Source of the DNA: Mycobacterium paraterrae
GTDB taxonomy: Bacteria; Actinomycetota; Actinomycetes; Mycobacteriales; Mycobacteriaceae
Direction: 5' to 3'
Assembly (NCBI RefSeq): GCF_022430545.2
Contig: NZ_CP092488.2
Location: forward strand, 5,394,001 to 5,458,000
DNA: 64,000 nucleotides
Below are positions 22,639-31,208 of the stretch, one piece after another. Both the position numbers and the translations under genes were made by a program. Within the stretch, counting starts at the first letter, position 1. Each line of letters opens with the position of its first letter. A model generated the notes under the pieces. That model saw nothing but the letters and a program-made list of their open reading frames with translations. It searched no databases and had not been told where the DNA came from.

Positions 22639-23478
22639 CTAGGCCAACCGAGTGATTTCGACGACGACATCGAGATCGGTGGCACCCTGCCCGGAGTAGA
22701 TCCCTTTCAGCGGCGATACGTCGGAGTAGTCGCGCCCCACACCGACCGTGACGTACTGCTCGTTGATCGAGCTGTCGATGGTGGGATCGTGGTCCCACCA
22801 GCCACCCGTCCAGGCCTGAATCCAGGCATGGCTCTGACCGTCGACGGTGTCGCCGATCTCCGCCCCGGGATCCGGGTGGTGGTAGCCGGAGACATACCGC
22901 GAGGGAATTCCCATGCCGCGCAATACCATCAGGGTCAGGTGAACGAAGTCTTGGCAGACGCCTTTGCCCTCGCGAAGGGCGTCGAGGCCCGAGGTATACA
23001 CCCCGGTGCTGCCCTTGACGTAATCGAGTTCGCCGCGCACCCATTCCGAGGCGGCCAGGACGGCGTCGGCGGGGCCGTGCTCCTTCGCGATCTTCTTGCC
23101 CACCGACGCAACACGCCTGCTCGCTGGGGTGTGATCTGTGGGGGTCAGCACTTCGTCGTAGCGATCGACGACGGAATCACTCCTCAACTCGTCCCACGTC
23201 AACTCCTGCGCGGGCGGATCGGGAAGCTCGGTCTCCACCACCGACGCGGACGTCACCGTCAGCTCGGTGTGCGGTGCATGCAGGTCGAACGCTGTCACCG
23301 CAGTGCCCCAGTAGTCGATGTAGCGATATGAGCGGGTCGCCGGGACGGTCTCGACCCGATTGAGGACAACGTTCTGTCGCGAATCCGACCGCGGCGTGAG
23401 CCGGGCTTCGTTGAAGGAAGCCGTCGCCGGTGACGGATACGCATACCCGGTTGCGTGCAGCACACGCATACGCCACAT
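22639..23478 (-). CDS. Transglutaminase-like cysteine protease family protein (Rv2409c-type)
   Basis: The 279-residue protein begins with the bacterial transglutaminase N-terminal beta domain (RVLHATGYAYPSPATASFNEARL), followed by a papain-like transglutaminase core. The catalytic triad is visible: Cys in GVCQDFVHL, His in SHAWIQAW and Asp in WDHDPT. This group usually hydrolyses or transfers on peptide or isopeptide bonds rather than crosslinking. ATG at 23478 overlaps the stop of the alpha-E gene (TGATG). It is the third gene of an operon with an alpha-E protein and a circularly permuted ATP-grasp protein, a trio found across many bacteria and proposed to make and process a small peptide. 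No substrate is known. Confidence 0.88.
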   Translation of the reverse strand: MWRMRVLHATGYAYPSPATASFNEARLTPRSDSRQNVVLNRVETVPATRSYRYIDYWGTAVTAFDLHAPHTELTVTSASVVETELPDPPAQELTWDELRSDSVVDRYDEVLTPTDHTPASRRVASVGKKIAKEHGPADAVLAASEWVRGELDYVKGSTGVYTSGLDALREGKGVCQDFVHLTLMVLRGMGIPSRYVSGYHHPDPGAEIGDTVDGQSHAWIQAWTGGWWDHDPTIDSSINEQYVTVGVGRDYSDVSPLKGIYSGQGATDLDVVVEITRLA

Positions 23479-24467
23479 CAGTTCTTCCCCTGCTTCGTCG
23501 CCTTCGTCGGCAGCGGATCGCGTTGGCCGGCATCGGTCCACGCCACCCAAGGCACCGCGTGAAAATACTGCAGCGCCAACGCTTCTCCGACATCGAAGCA
23601 CGACTTCTGCAGCCCGGCCAGCCGCCTTTCCAGCGACTCGAGCAGCACCCCCGGCCGGACGAACTCGAGTTCGCTGCGGGCCCGGCCCAGCAGACGCTGC
23701 GCCTCAGAAATAGTGCCGACGTTGCCGTGAGAGTTGTGCACCAGTTCGTCGAGTTGGTGCTCGGCCACCTTCAGCGAATAAAAAATTGACCGCGGGAACC
23801 GCCGGTCCAGCAGGATGAATTCCACCACCCGATTCGCGTCCAGCACACCGCGATACGTCCGGAGGTAGGTGTCGTGGCCGCCCGCGGCACGCAGCACCGT
23901 CACCCACGCCGGCGACGCCGCACTGTCGCCGACTCGGGACAGCACCATTCGCACCGTCATATCCACCCGCTCGATCGCACGACCCAACATCATGAAGCGA
24001 TAACCGTCGTCGCGGGACAGCGTCGAGTCGGCCAGACCGGCGAACATTGCCGCGCGGCTCTCGATGAACGACAGAAATTCGTGCGGCCCAAGCCGTTTGG
24101 CGGCCCGCATACGCTCACCCATGGCGTTGTAGGTGGTGTTGAGGCACTCCCAGGTTTCGGTGGAGGTTACCTCCCGAGCCGACCGTGCATTTTCCCGCGC
24201 GGCGGTGATCGCGTCGACGATCGAACTGCCACCACCCAACGTATGCCGGCGGAAAGCTACCACGTCGGTCAGCGACCACAGGTTGAGCTCGTTGTCCGGC
24301 TCTTCGATTCCCAAGACTTGCAACAGGACTCGCGACGTGTGGTCGGGGTCGACACTGGAGTCCTCGAGCAGTTGGTGAAGGGTCACATCGAGGATGCGTG
24401 CGGTGTCGTCGGCACGCTCGACGTAACGACCGATCCAGTACAGCGCTTCTGCGTTGCGAGCAAGCAT
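23478..24467 (-). CDS. Alpha-E domain protein (Rv2410c-type)
   Basis: A 329-residue, largely helical protein of the alpha-E (DUF403) family. Its N-terminus MLARNAEALYWIGRYVERADDTARILD is the family signature. Further conserved stretches are FLSFIESRAAMFAGLADSTLSRDDGYRFMMLGRAIERVDMTVR near residues 128-170 and NRVVEFILLDRRFPRSIFYSL near 210-230. The family has no known activity but nearly always sits beside a circularly permuted ATP-grasp protein and a transglutaminase, as here. Both ends overlap neighbours as TGATG, so the three proteins are probably made in fixed proportion. Confidence 0.88.
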   Translation of the reverse strand: MLARNAEALYWIGRYVERADDTARILDVTLHQLLEDSSVDPDHTSRVLLQVLGIEEPDNELNLWSLTDVVAFRRHTLGGGSSIVDAITAARENARSAREVTSTETWECLNTTYNAMGERMRAAKRLGPHEFLSFIESRAAMFAGLADSTLSRDDGYRFMMLGRAIERVDMTVRMVLSRVGDSAASPAWVTVLRAAGGHDTYLRTYRGVLDANRVVEFILLDRRFPRSIFYSLKVAEHQLDELVHNSHGNVGTISEAQRLLGRARSELEFVRPGVLLESLERRLAGLQKSCFDVGEALALQYFHAVPWVAWTDAGQRDPLPTKATKQGKN

Positions 24468-26158
24468 CAGCGAACCACCGCCTGCTGCTGTTGTTGTTGC
24501 TGTCCCGACCGCTGCCGCGGGCCGGCCTTCATTTGCGACTGCTTCTGCCGTTGAAGCGGCTTCTCGGCGGCCTCCTCGTCGGCCGCTGTGACCGGCGCCG
24601 GCAATGCCTTGACCACCTCTGCCGCGCCAAGCTCGTGATCGGCGGCCGAGGCCCTCGACGCCAGTACCCAGGTGTCCTTCGATCCGCCGCCCTGACTCGA
24701 GTTGACCACCCGGGATCCTTCGACAAGCGCCACCCGCGTCAAACCGCCAGGCAGCGTCCAGATTTCGTCGCCGTCGTTGACGATGAACGGCCGCAGGTCG
24801 ACGTAACGCGGGGTCAACGTGTCACCGATCTGCGTAGGCACCGTCGACAACTGCATCATCGGCTGGGCGATCCAGCCGCGCGGGTCTTCCCGGATGCTCT
24901 TGCTGATCGCGTTCAATTCTTTGGCCGAGGCTTCGGGGCCGAAGACAATGCCGTAACCACCGGAGCCCTCGACAGGCTTGATCACCAATTCGGCGACCCG
25001 GTCGAGCACTTCCTCTCGCTCGTCGTCGAGCCAACACCGGTAGGTGTCGACGTTGGCCAACAGCGGCTTCTCACCGAGGTAGTACTCGATGATGGTCGGC
25101 ACGTAGGTGTAGACGAGCTTGTCGTCGCCCACTCCGTTGCCGACGGCACTGGAAATCACCACGTTGCCGGCGCGGGCCGCATTGAGCAGACCGGCCACGC
25201 CCAGGACCGAATCCGGCTTGAACTGCATCGGGTCGAGGTAGATGTCGTCGATGCGCCGATAGATGACATCGACCTGCTGCTCGCCTTCGGTGGTGCGCAT
25301 GTAGACCTGGTTGTCGCGGCAGAACAGATCGCGTCCCTCGACGAGCTCGACGCCCATCTGGCGGGCCAGCAGCGAATGCTCGAAGTACGCCGAGTTGTAG
25401 ACGCCGGGAGTCAGCACGACCACCGTTGGGTCGGCCTCGTTGGTGGCAGCGGAGTTGCGCAACGCTCGCAGCAAGTGCGAGGCGTAGTCGTCGACGGCGC
25501 GCACCCGGTGGCTGGCGAACAGGTTGGGGAAAACCCGGGCCATCGTGCGCCGGTTCTCCATCACGTAGGACACCCCGGACGGCGATCGCAGGTTGTCCTC
25601 GAGCACTCGCCAGATGCCCTTCTCGTCCTTGATCAGGTCAATACCCGCAACGTGGATGCGCACCCCGTTGGGGGGCTGGATGCCGACGGCCTGACGATGG
25701 AAGTGCTCGCACGAGGTGATCAGGCGCCGCGGGATGACGCCGTCGCGCAGGATCTCCTGGTCGCCGTAGATGTCGTCGAGGTACGCCTCGAGAGCTTTCA
25801 CCCGCTGGACGAGGCCGCGCTCCAGCTTCGTCCACTCGGCGGCGGAGATCACCCGAGGAACTTGATCTAGTGGAAACGGGCGTTCCTGACCCGACAGCGA
25901 GAAGGTGATGCCCTGATCGACAAAGGCCCGACTCAGCGCCTCCGCACGATCGTCGAGATCGTCGGCGGTGGACGGCGCCAGCTCTCGATAGATGCCCTTG
26001 TACGGCGTCCGTACATTGCCCTGCGCGTCGAACATCTCGTCGAAGGCGTCAGAGTAACCATTGGTGACGTTGTATCCGGCAAAGATGTGCTCGAAAGTCT
26101 GCTTTTGCCGCTTGTTCTCAGCGGGAACGGTTCGAGTAGGCACGTTGCCATGCTGCAT
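24467..26158 (-). CDS. Circularly permuted ATP-grasp protein (Rv2411c-type)
   Basis: A 563-residue member of the circularly permuted ATP-grasp (DUF404/DUF407) family, predicted from its fold to ligate amino acids or peptides using ATP. Conserved parts include GVRIHVAGIDLIKDEKGIWRVLEDNLRSPSGVSYVMENR near residues 167-205, KPVEGSGGYGIVFGPEA near 397-413, and RYVDLRPFIVNDGDEIWTLPGGLTRVAL near 450-477. Start is uncertain: ATG at 26158 (MQHGNVPTRTV) fits the usual length, and a weak GGAG lies upstream. The C-terminus is a low-complexity tail with seven glutamines in a row, unlike the rest of the protein. It heads the operon, and its promoter lies in the 147-base gap divergent from rpsT. Confidence 0.87.
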   Translation of the reverse strand: MQHGNVPTRTVPAENKRQKQTFEHIFAGYNVTNGYSDAFDEMFDAQGNVRTPYKGIYRELAPSTADDLDDRAEALSRAFVDQGITFSLSGQERPFPLDQVPRVISAAEWTKLERGLVQRVKALEAYLDDIYGDQEILRDGVIPRRLITSCEHFHRQAVGIQPPNGVRIHVAGIDLIKDEKGIWRVLEDNLRSPSGVSYVMENRRTMARVFPNLFASHRVRAVDDYASHLLRALRNSAATNEADPTVVVLTPGVYNSAYFEHSLLARQMGVELVEGRDLFCRDNQVYMRTTEGEQQVDVIYRRIDDIYLDPMQFKPDSVLGVAGLLNAARAGNVVISSAVGNGVGDDKLVYTYVPTIIEYYLGEKPLLANVDTYRCWLDDEREEVLDRVAELVIKPVEGSGGYGIVFGPEASAKELNAISKSIREDPRGWIAQPMMQLSTVPTQIGDTLTPRYVDLRPFIVNDGDEIWTLPGGLTRVALVEGSRVVNSSQGGGSKDTWVLASRASAADHELGAAEVVKALPAPVTAADEEAAEKPLQRQKQSQMKAGPRQRSGQQQQQQQAVVR

Positions 26159-26305
26159 CAGATTGTCGCGCTCCGCAGGTCCAGCCCCTCGACTTTGGGA
26201 GAATGCACGGCGGACTGATACCCTGAGCAGTCGCTGGTTAAGCGTGACCACACGCCGGCACACCCGACACAGCACAAGCCTCAGGAATTTGAGAAGGATT
26301 TACGC

Positions 26306-26572
26306 GTGGCCAACATCAAGTCGCAGCAAAAGCGCAACCGCACCAACGAGCGCGCCCGTTTGCGCAACAAGTCGGTGAAGTCGTCGCTTCGTACGGCGGT
26401 GCGCGCGTTCCGCGAGGCCGCCGAGGCCGGTGAGAAGGACAAGGCCGCCGAGCTGCTGGTCTCCACGAGCCGCAAGCTGGACAAGGCCGCGAGCAAGGGC
26501 GTGATTCACAAGAACCAGGCGGCGAACAAGAAGTCCGCGCTCGCCCACGCGCTGAACAAGCTCAGCAGCTAG
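26306..26572 (+). CDS. rpsT: 30S ribosomal protein S20
   Basis: S20 binds 16S rRNA early in 30S assembly. The 88-residue, Lys/Arg/Ala-rich protein has the family pattern VANIKSQQKRNRTNERARLRNKSVKSSLRTAVRAFREA and the C-terminal KGVIHKNQAANKKSALAHALNKL. GTG at 26306 is preceded by GAGAAGGAT about 8 bases upstream. It is the only plus-strand gene between the divergent ATP-grasp operon and the convergent holA gene, as in M. tuberculosis (Rv2412). Its 3' side runs into the 54-bp tandem repeat. Confidence 0.97.
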   Translation: MANIKSQQKRNRTNERARLRNKSVKSSLRTAVRAFREAAEAGEKDKAAELLVSTSRKLDKAASKGVIHKNQAANKKSALAHALNKLSS

Positions 26573-26595
26573 TTACTTAATCCGCGGTGTTCAAC

Positions 26596-26856
26596 CGCCG
26601 CTTCCTCCCCGGGCCGTACCGGCCCGCATCGTCAGTCGGCCCCACCAAGCGCCGCTTCCTCCCCGGGCCGTACCGGCCCGCATCGTCAGTCGGCCCCACC
26701 AAGCGCCGCTTCCTCCCCGGGCCGTACCGGCCCGCATCGTCAGTCGGCCCCACCAAGCGCCGCTTCCTCCCCGGGCCGTACCGGCCCGCATCGTCAGTCG
26801 GCCCCACCAAGCGCCGCTTCCTCCCCGGGCCGTACCGGCCCGCATCGTCAGTCGGC
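26596..26856. repeat. 54-bp tandem repeat, nearly five copies, between rpsT and holA
   Basis: Copies begin at 26596, 26650, 26704, 26758 and 26812; the last is cut off after about 45 bases. By eye they are identical. Each copy holds a hairpin CGGGCCG-TAC-CGGCCCG. Position 37-39 of each unit is TCA, and in the last copy this TCA (26848-26850) is the stop codon of holA on the minus strand. So the array grew from, or into, the holA 3' end. Because 54 is a multiple of three, several frames stay open (18-residue repeats), but nothing else suggests coding. It resembles a mycobacterial VNTR/MIRU-type locus and may act as a set of bidirectional terminators. Confidence 0.95.
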
Positions 26857-27810
26857 GACGAGCTCGGCGACTTTTCGCACCGCCGCCTCCAAGGCATAGT
26901 CCGCGTCGGCTGCTGCCCCTTTGACGTCGGCATTCAGTGCCGCCACCAATCGCATGGCGGTAGCCACCGAATCGGGCGACCAGCGCCGGGCCTGCTTTTG
27001 AGCCTTTTGGACGCGCCACGGCGGCATCCCCAGTTCCGACGCCAACCGATAGGGATCGCCCGATAGCGACCCGATGCGTCCGATGCTGTGAATGGCTTCC
27101 GCTAGCGCGTCGGCCAGGACCACGTGCGGTTCGCCGCGCAACATCGCCCAGCGCAGCGCTTCGACGGCACCTTCGACATCACCCACCACGGCCTTGTCGG
27201 CGATGTCGAACCCTTTGACCTCGGCCTTGCCCTGGTGATAACGCCGCACCGCAGCGACGTCCACCTGCCCGCCGGTATCGGCCACCAATTGCGAACAGGC
27301 CGAAGCCAATTCGCGGACGTCGGAACCGACGGCGTCGAGCAGAGCGGTGAGCGTGTCGTCGTCCACCCTGACTTTGAGTGAGCGAAACTCTTTGCGCACG
27401 AAGTCGAGTCGCTCAGCGGCCTTGGTGATCCGCGCGCACGGGTGCACCTGCGCGCCTAGTTTCTGGAGCTGACTCGCCAAAGCCTTGGCGCGACCACCGC
27501 CGGAATGCACGACCACGAGTTCGGTGCCCGCCGGCACATCGGAGGCCGCCTTCGCGATCAACTCGGCGGCCTCTTTTCCGGCCTCGCCGGCCGACTCCAA
27601 CACGACCACACGTTCGTCGGCGAACAGCGACGGGCTGAGCAATTCGGCCAATTCGTAGACGCCGACATCGCCGGCCCGGACCCGGTCGACGGGCACGTCA
27701 TCGGTGCCGGCCCGCTTGCGGGCCGCCCGCAATACGTCCGCGACGGCGCGTTCGACCAGCAGCGCCTCATCCCCCAGCACAAGGTGCACTGCCGAATCCT
27801 GCTGGCTCAC
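26848..27810 (-). CDS. holA: DNA polymerase III subunit delta
   Basis: HolA is the clamp-loader subunit that opens the beta sliding clamp. The 320-residue protein has the delta-subunit layout: a degenerate ATPase-like N-domain (VHLVLGDEALLVERAVADVL, then SPSLFADERVVVLESAGEAGKEAAELIAK). The middle stretch is VDDDTLTALLDAVGSDVRELASACSQL, and the C-terminal collar domain is PPWRVQKAQKQARRWSPDSVATAMRLVAALNADVKG. GTG at 27810 gives the usual N-terminus. Its stop codon lies inside the last copy of the 54-bp repeat. It follows comEC at 12 bases and matches Rv2413c by position. Confidence 0.94.
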   Translation of the reverse strand: MSQQDSAVHLVLGDEALLVERAVADVLRAARKRAGTDDVPVDRVRAGDVGVYELAELLSPSLFADERVVVLESAGEAGKEAAELIAKAASDVPAGTELVVVHSGGGRAKALASQLQKLGAQVHPCARITKAAERLDFVRKEFRSLKVRVDDDTLTALLDAVGSDVRELASACSQLVADTGGQVDVAAVRRYHQGKAEVKGFDIADKAVVGDVEGAVEALRWAMLRGEPHVVLADALAEAIHSIGRIGSLSGDPYRLASELGMPPWRVQKAQKQARRWSPDSVATAMRLVAALNADVKGAAADADYALEAAVRKVAELVAD

Positions 27811-27822
27811 CGGACGATCGTG

Positions 27823-29421
27823 TCATGTCCTGCCGACAACGCCACCGGCCCCCACCAGCAGACCGGAGACCGACCAGGCGAGCAGCGCACAGACGGCCAG
27901 CGCCGCTCCGGCGCGAAACCATCGCCACCGCCACAGGAGCACAACGAGCACTCCTACGGCGCCGACGATCAGCACACCGGGAAAACCCGACGGCACGGCC
28001 ACGCTCGCGCCCGGCATGCCGGCCGTCCAGTGCGCGATGCGCAGCAACCACCACAATTCCGGTCCGGTGAACCGAATCAGGAGCTGTGCGCCGTCTGCCC
28101 AGAACAGACAAAGCGCCGCCGCGGCGCTGCCCAGGACCGTGATCGGCGCGATCAACGCCGCGACCGCGAGATTGGCGACCGCCGAGACCAGGCTGAGTCG
28201 GCCGGAGATCCCCGCGATCAGCGGCGCCGTCACCAACTGCGCCGCACCGGCCACACAGATCGCATCCGCCAGCGGCTTGGGCCAGCCCGCCGCCGTCAGA
28301 CGCCGCGACCAGATTGGCGCGACGACCACCAGCGCGGCCGTCGCCACCACCGACAACGCCAAGCCCACGTCCACCGCCAGCTGAGGCGCGACGACCATCA
28401 GCAGCAGCACCGTGGCCACCAGAGCCGGAATCGCTTGGCGGCGCCGCGAGGACAGCACGCCGACCAGGGCGATCGCCCCCATCACCGCCGCCCGCAGCAC
28501 ACTGGCCGACGGCTGCACCACGACGACGAAAAGCACGAGGGCAATACCGGCCAGTCCGACCGCGGCGCGCGGGCCGATCAGCCGCGACGAGAGTAGGACG
28601 GTGCCGCACACGATCGTCACGTTGGCACCGGAGACCGCGGTCAGGTGTGTCAGGCCGGCGGTGCGGAACTCTTGGTTGGTGATGGGGCTGACCGTCGACG
28701 TGTCACCGAGCACCAGCGCAGGCAGCATCGAAGCCTGGTCGGCCGGCAACACGCGGCGGGCGGCGTCCGCGAACCCGGCGCGGACGGCGTAGGCGGCGCG
28801 GTTCAGCGGCCCGGCGCGGCCCATTGTCGGCGCACCGACCGCGGTGAACGTTGCCACCGTCAGGTCGCGACGCGTCGGCGCGGTGATGCGCGCTCGAAAG
28901 CGCATCGGCTGGCCGACCATCACCGCCGTGAAATCTCGGGCTGGAACGAAAACGACCGCGCGCCCGGACATCTCATCGCGTCCGAGCTGGCGGAGTTCGG
29001 CCCGGAACAGCAACCTCCCGTGACCGACCGACCGCGCGCTCTCCACCGGCGTGACGGCGACCTCGACGCTCGAGCCGAATGCGGCAGCGATGGGGTGATG
29101 GGTAACTGCGTTGGCGCGCAACGCAATAGCGAATCCGAAACCCCCGCCAACCAGACCTGTTGCGACCACACCGAGGCCGATCGCCCGCATCCGCGGCTGC
29201 CCGGGATCGAGGCGCCACACCAGCGCGCCGACTGCGCTTGCTGCCAGGCAGAGCCACCCGACGACGGCGCCGATCGGCCAGAGTGTTCCGGCGGCGGTCA
29301 CGGCCCAACTCGACAGCGCGGCCGGCACGAGCCGGGCGTCCAGCGGTGACCCTGCCGGCGACGATGCAGAGCGAAGCGAGGCGGTCGGGGCACCTCCCGT
29401 TTGCGGGGAGAGCGGCGTCAT
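27823..29421 (-). CDS. comEC: ComEC/Rec2-family membrane protein, short form without hydrolase domain
   Basis: The 532-residue product is a multi-pass membrane protein. Two or three N-terminal membrane segments precede an outside OB-like domain (SVEVAVTPVESARSVGHGRLLFRAELRQL). The competence domain follows, with the signature GLTHLTAVSGANVTIVCG near residues 266-283 and about eight further membrane segments. In naturally competent bacteria ComEC is the DNA-uptake channel. The C-terminal metallo-beta-lactamase domain of long ComEC proteins is absent, as in other mycobacteria, and competence is not established for them. The ATG at 29421 gives a Pro/Ser-rich cytoplasmic start. It lies between comEA and holA as in Rv2415c-Rv2413c. 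Confidence 0.92.
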   Translation of the reverse strand: MTPLSPQTGGAPTASLRSASSPAGSPLDARLVPAALSSWAVTAAGTLWPIGAVVGWLCLAASAVGALVWRLDPGQPRMRAIGLGVVATGLVGGGFGFAIALRANAVTHHPIAAAFGSSVEVAVTPVESARSVGHGRLLFRAELRQLGRDEMSGRAVVFVPARDFTAVMVGQPMRFRARITAPTRRDLTVATFTAVGAPTMGRAGPLNRAAYAVRAGFADAARRVLPADQASMLPALVLGDTSTVSPITNQEFRTAGLTHLTAVSGANVTIVCGTVLLSSRLIGPRAAVGLAGIALVLFVVVVQPSASVLRAAVMGAIALVGVLSSRRRQAIPALVATVLLLMVVAPQLAVDVGLALSVVATAALVVVAPIWSRRLTAAGWPKPLADAICVAGAAQLVTAPLIAGISGRLSLVSAVANLAVAALIAPITVLGSAAAALCLFWADGAQLLIRFTGPELWWLLRIAHWTAGMPGASVAVPSGFPGVLIVGAVGVLVVLLWRWRWFRAGAALAVCALLAWSVSGLLVGAGGVVGRT

Positions 29422-29461
29422 GCCCCGGTGGGCGCGGTCTCGGATTGTGGCGTCACCGTCC

Positions 29462-30283
29462 TCAGACACGGACCAGCGGACGCAGCTTTTCCAGCCGTCC
29501 GGGCCCGATGCCGTCCACCTCAGCGAGCTGGTCGACGCTGGTGAACTTGCCGTTGGCGTCACGCCACGCCACGATCGCGGCTGCCATTACCGGGCCCACG
29601 CCGGGCAGGGCGTCAAGCTGCTGCACGGTCGCGGTGTTGAGGTTGATGGGCTGCGCCGGGCCGCTTTTGGCCGGTCGTGGCGCCGAACTGGTCGGCGGCG
29701 ACACCGTCGAGCCGGGACTCACCGAGCTGCCCAGGACCGCGGGTTGACCTTTGACGGGAGCGATACCCACCACGATCTGCTCGCCGTCGTCGACCTGGCG
29801 GGCCATGTTGAGTCCGACGGTGTCCGCGCCGTCGGTCGTGCCGCCGGCCGCTTTCAGGGCGTCCGCGATCCGCGCCCCTGGCGTCAGCGTGACGAGGCCG
29901 GGCGTGTGAACCAAGCCGACGACGCTGACCACCACCGGTTGGTTCGGTCGGCCGGAGGGGCTCGGGCTGCGGCTCGCCGCGGCTGTCATGTCGACCGGCG
30001 GCAGCTTCGCCGACGCGACCGGCGCGGGCTGTTCGCGCATCAACGTGAAGATGGTGACGAGCACGGCAACGGCGGCGACCGCCGCCAGCGCGACCGCCCC
30101 CGCTTTACCGGGGTCCGCGCGCACTTTGGCCAGCCAGCCGTCGTGCAGCGCTGAGTCGTCAGGAACCCACCGCGGCAGCAACGAGTTCGGATCGTTGTCC
30201 TCGCCGTCGTCGGGGTGGCCGTCGGTGGTCGGCTGAGCGCCGAGGCGGCGTTGCAGGCGCTCGGCGGGCAGTTCGGTTCGCAT
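29462..30283 (-). CDS. comEA: ComEA-like helix-hairpin-helix DNA-binding protein
   Basis: A 273-residue membrane-anchored protein. An acidic cytoplasmic start is followed by one membrane segment (AGAVALAAVAAVAVLVTIFTL near residues 61-81). An SLBB domain comes next (VVVSVVGLVHTPGLVTLTPGARIADALKAAGG), then a Pro/Ser linker. Two helix-hairpin-helix motifs end the protein (INLNTATVQQLDALPGVGPVMAAAIVAWR and VDQLAEVDGIGPGRLEKLRPL). ComEA binds incoming DNA outside the membrane in competent bacteria. It lies 40 bases upstream of comEC. In M. tuberculosis the next gene upstream is eis; here the eis position is taken by unrelated blocks that run to degV. Confidence 0.93.
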   Translation of the reverse strand: MRTELPAERLQRRLGAQPTTDGHPDDGEDNDPNSLLPRWVPDDSALHDGWLAKVRADPGKAGAVALAAVAAVAVLVTIFTLMREQPAPVASAKLPPVDMTAAASRSPSPSGRPNQPVVVSVVGLVHTPGLVTLTPGARIADALKAAGGTTDGADTVGLNMARQVDDGEQIVVGIAPVKGQPAVLGSSVSPGSTVSPPTSSAPRPAKSGPAQPINLNTATVQQLDALPGVGPVMAAAIVAWRDANGKFTSVDQLAEVDGIGPGRLEKLRPLVRV

Positions 30284-30416
30284 GGGCCGACGGTAGGTGC
30301 GCCCACCACCGGCCCGGAGACGTCACGGCCCGCGACAGCCCGGGTCTGTGAATGAACCGTCAACTGTGCAATTTGCCAAGGAGTTTCGCGACGGGCCACA
30401 CGGGTAGCCGAAGGCC

Positions 30417-31204
30417 ATGGCTTTGGCACTCGTCACTGGCGCGTCGAGCGGTATCGGCTTCGAACTCGCCAAGCAATTCGCCCAACACGATTACGACCTC
30501 GTCATCGCCGCCGATGATCCCGGTGTCGAGACCGCCGCCCTCGAGCTGGCCGAGTTCGGCACCCGGGTGCAGCCGGTCCAGGTCGATCTGCGGGGCCCGG
30601 ACGGCGTGGAGACGCTGTACCAGAAGGCGGCCGAAGGGGCCGCACCGTCGACGCTGCGGCTCTCAATGCCGGGACCGCGACGGGCGGGAGCTTCGTCGAC
30701 AGCGAATTGGACGACAATCTCTCCGCGATCGACCTCAACGTCCGGTCGACCGTCCACCTGGCCAAGCTGATCTTGCCCGACATGGTGCGGCGTGACGCCG
30801 GGAGAATCCTCTTCACCTCGTCGATCGTGGCGGCCATGCCCGGTCCGTACCAGTCGGTGTACAACGCGTCGAAATCGTTCATCCAGTCGTTTGCCGAAGC
30901 GCTGCAGGACGAATTGCGTAAATCCGCCGTCACGGTGACAGCGCTGATGCCTGGAGTGACCGACACGAATTTCTTCCAGCGCTCCGGGCAGGCCGACAAC
31001 ACTGTTCTCGGGCGCTTCCCGCGCAAGGACGACCCGGCCAAGGTCGCCCAGGCCGGCTTCGACGCGCTGATCAGCGGCCGCCGCAAGGTGGCCGCCGAGT
31101 CACTGCTGACCAAAACGACCGCGATCACCAATCGGTTCTTGCCGGATTCGGTCAAGGCGGTCGCCAACCGGCTGATCGCGATCCCGTTCGACAAGCGGGG
31201 CTGA
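30417..31204 (+). pseudogene. Short-chain dehydrogenase/reductase, frameshifted
   Basis: Two overlapping frames together make one normal SDR. Frame 1 supplies MALALVTGASSGIGFELAKQF (the nucleotide-binding TGASSGIG) to about KAAEG. The other frame supplies VDAAALNAGTATGGSFVDSEL, the catalytic region SSIVAAMPGPYQSVYNASKSF (Ser, Tyr, Lys) and the C-terminus. The join falls at a run of four G (30636-30639): adding one G would restore a 262-codon gene with the usual NAG motif. This is either a true one-base loss or a sequencing error in a homopolymer. M. tuberculosis carries an SDR (Rv2073c) next to Rv2074, whose relative lies at 34566 here. The epimerase-like gene starts 4 bases after its stop. 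Confidence 0.85.
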
Positions 31205-31208
31205 GCTC

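Noticed and set aside
26596..26856. CRISPR array
   Set aside because: The units are direct tandem copies with no unique spacers between them and no cas genes nearby.
26587..27066. Possible repeat protein with 18-residue units (RRFLPGPYRPASSVGPTK) across the tandem repeat
   Set aside because: The unit length is a multiple of three, so several frames are open on both strands. There is no ribosome-binding site, and the frame runs into antisense of holA.
30707..31204. Separate gene starting at the second half of the SDR
   Set aside because: It lacks the nucleotide-binding half that lies directly upstream in another frame. One frameshifted gene explains both better.
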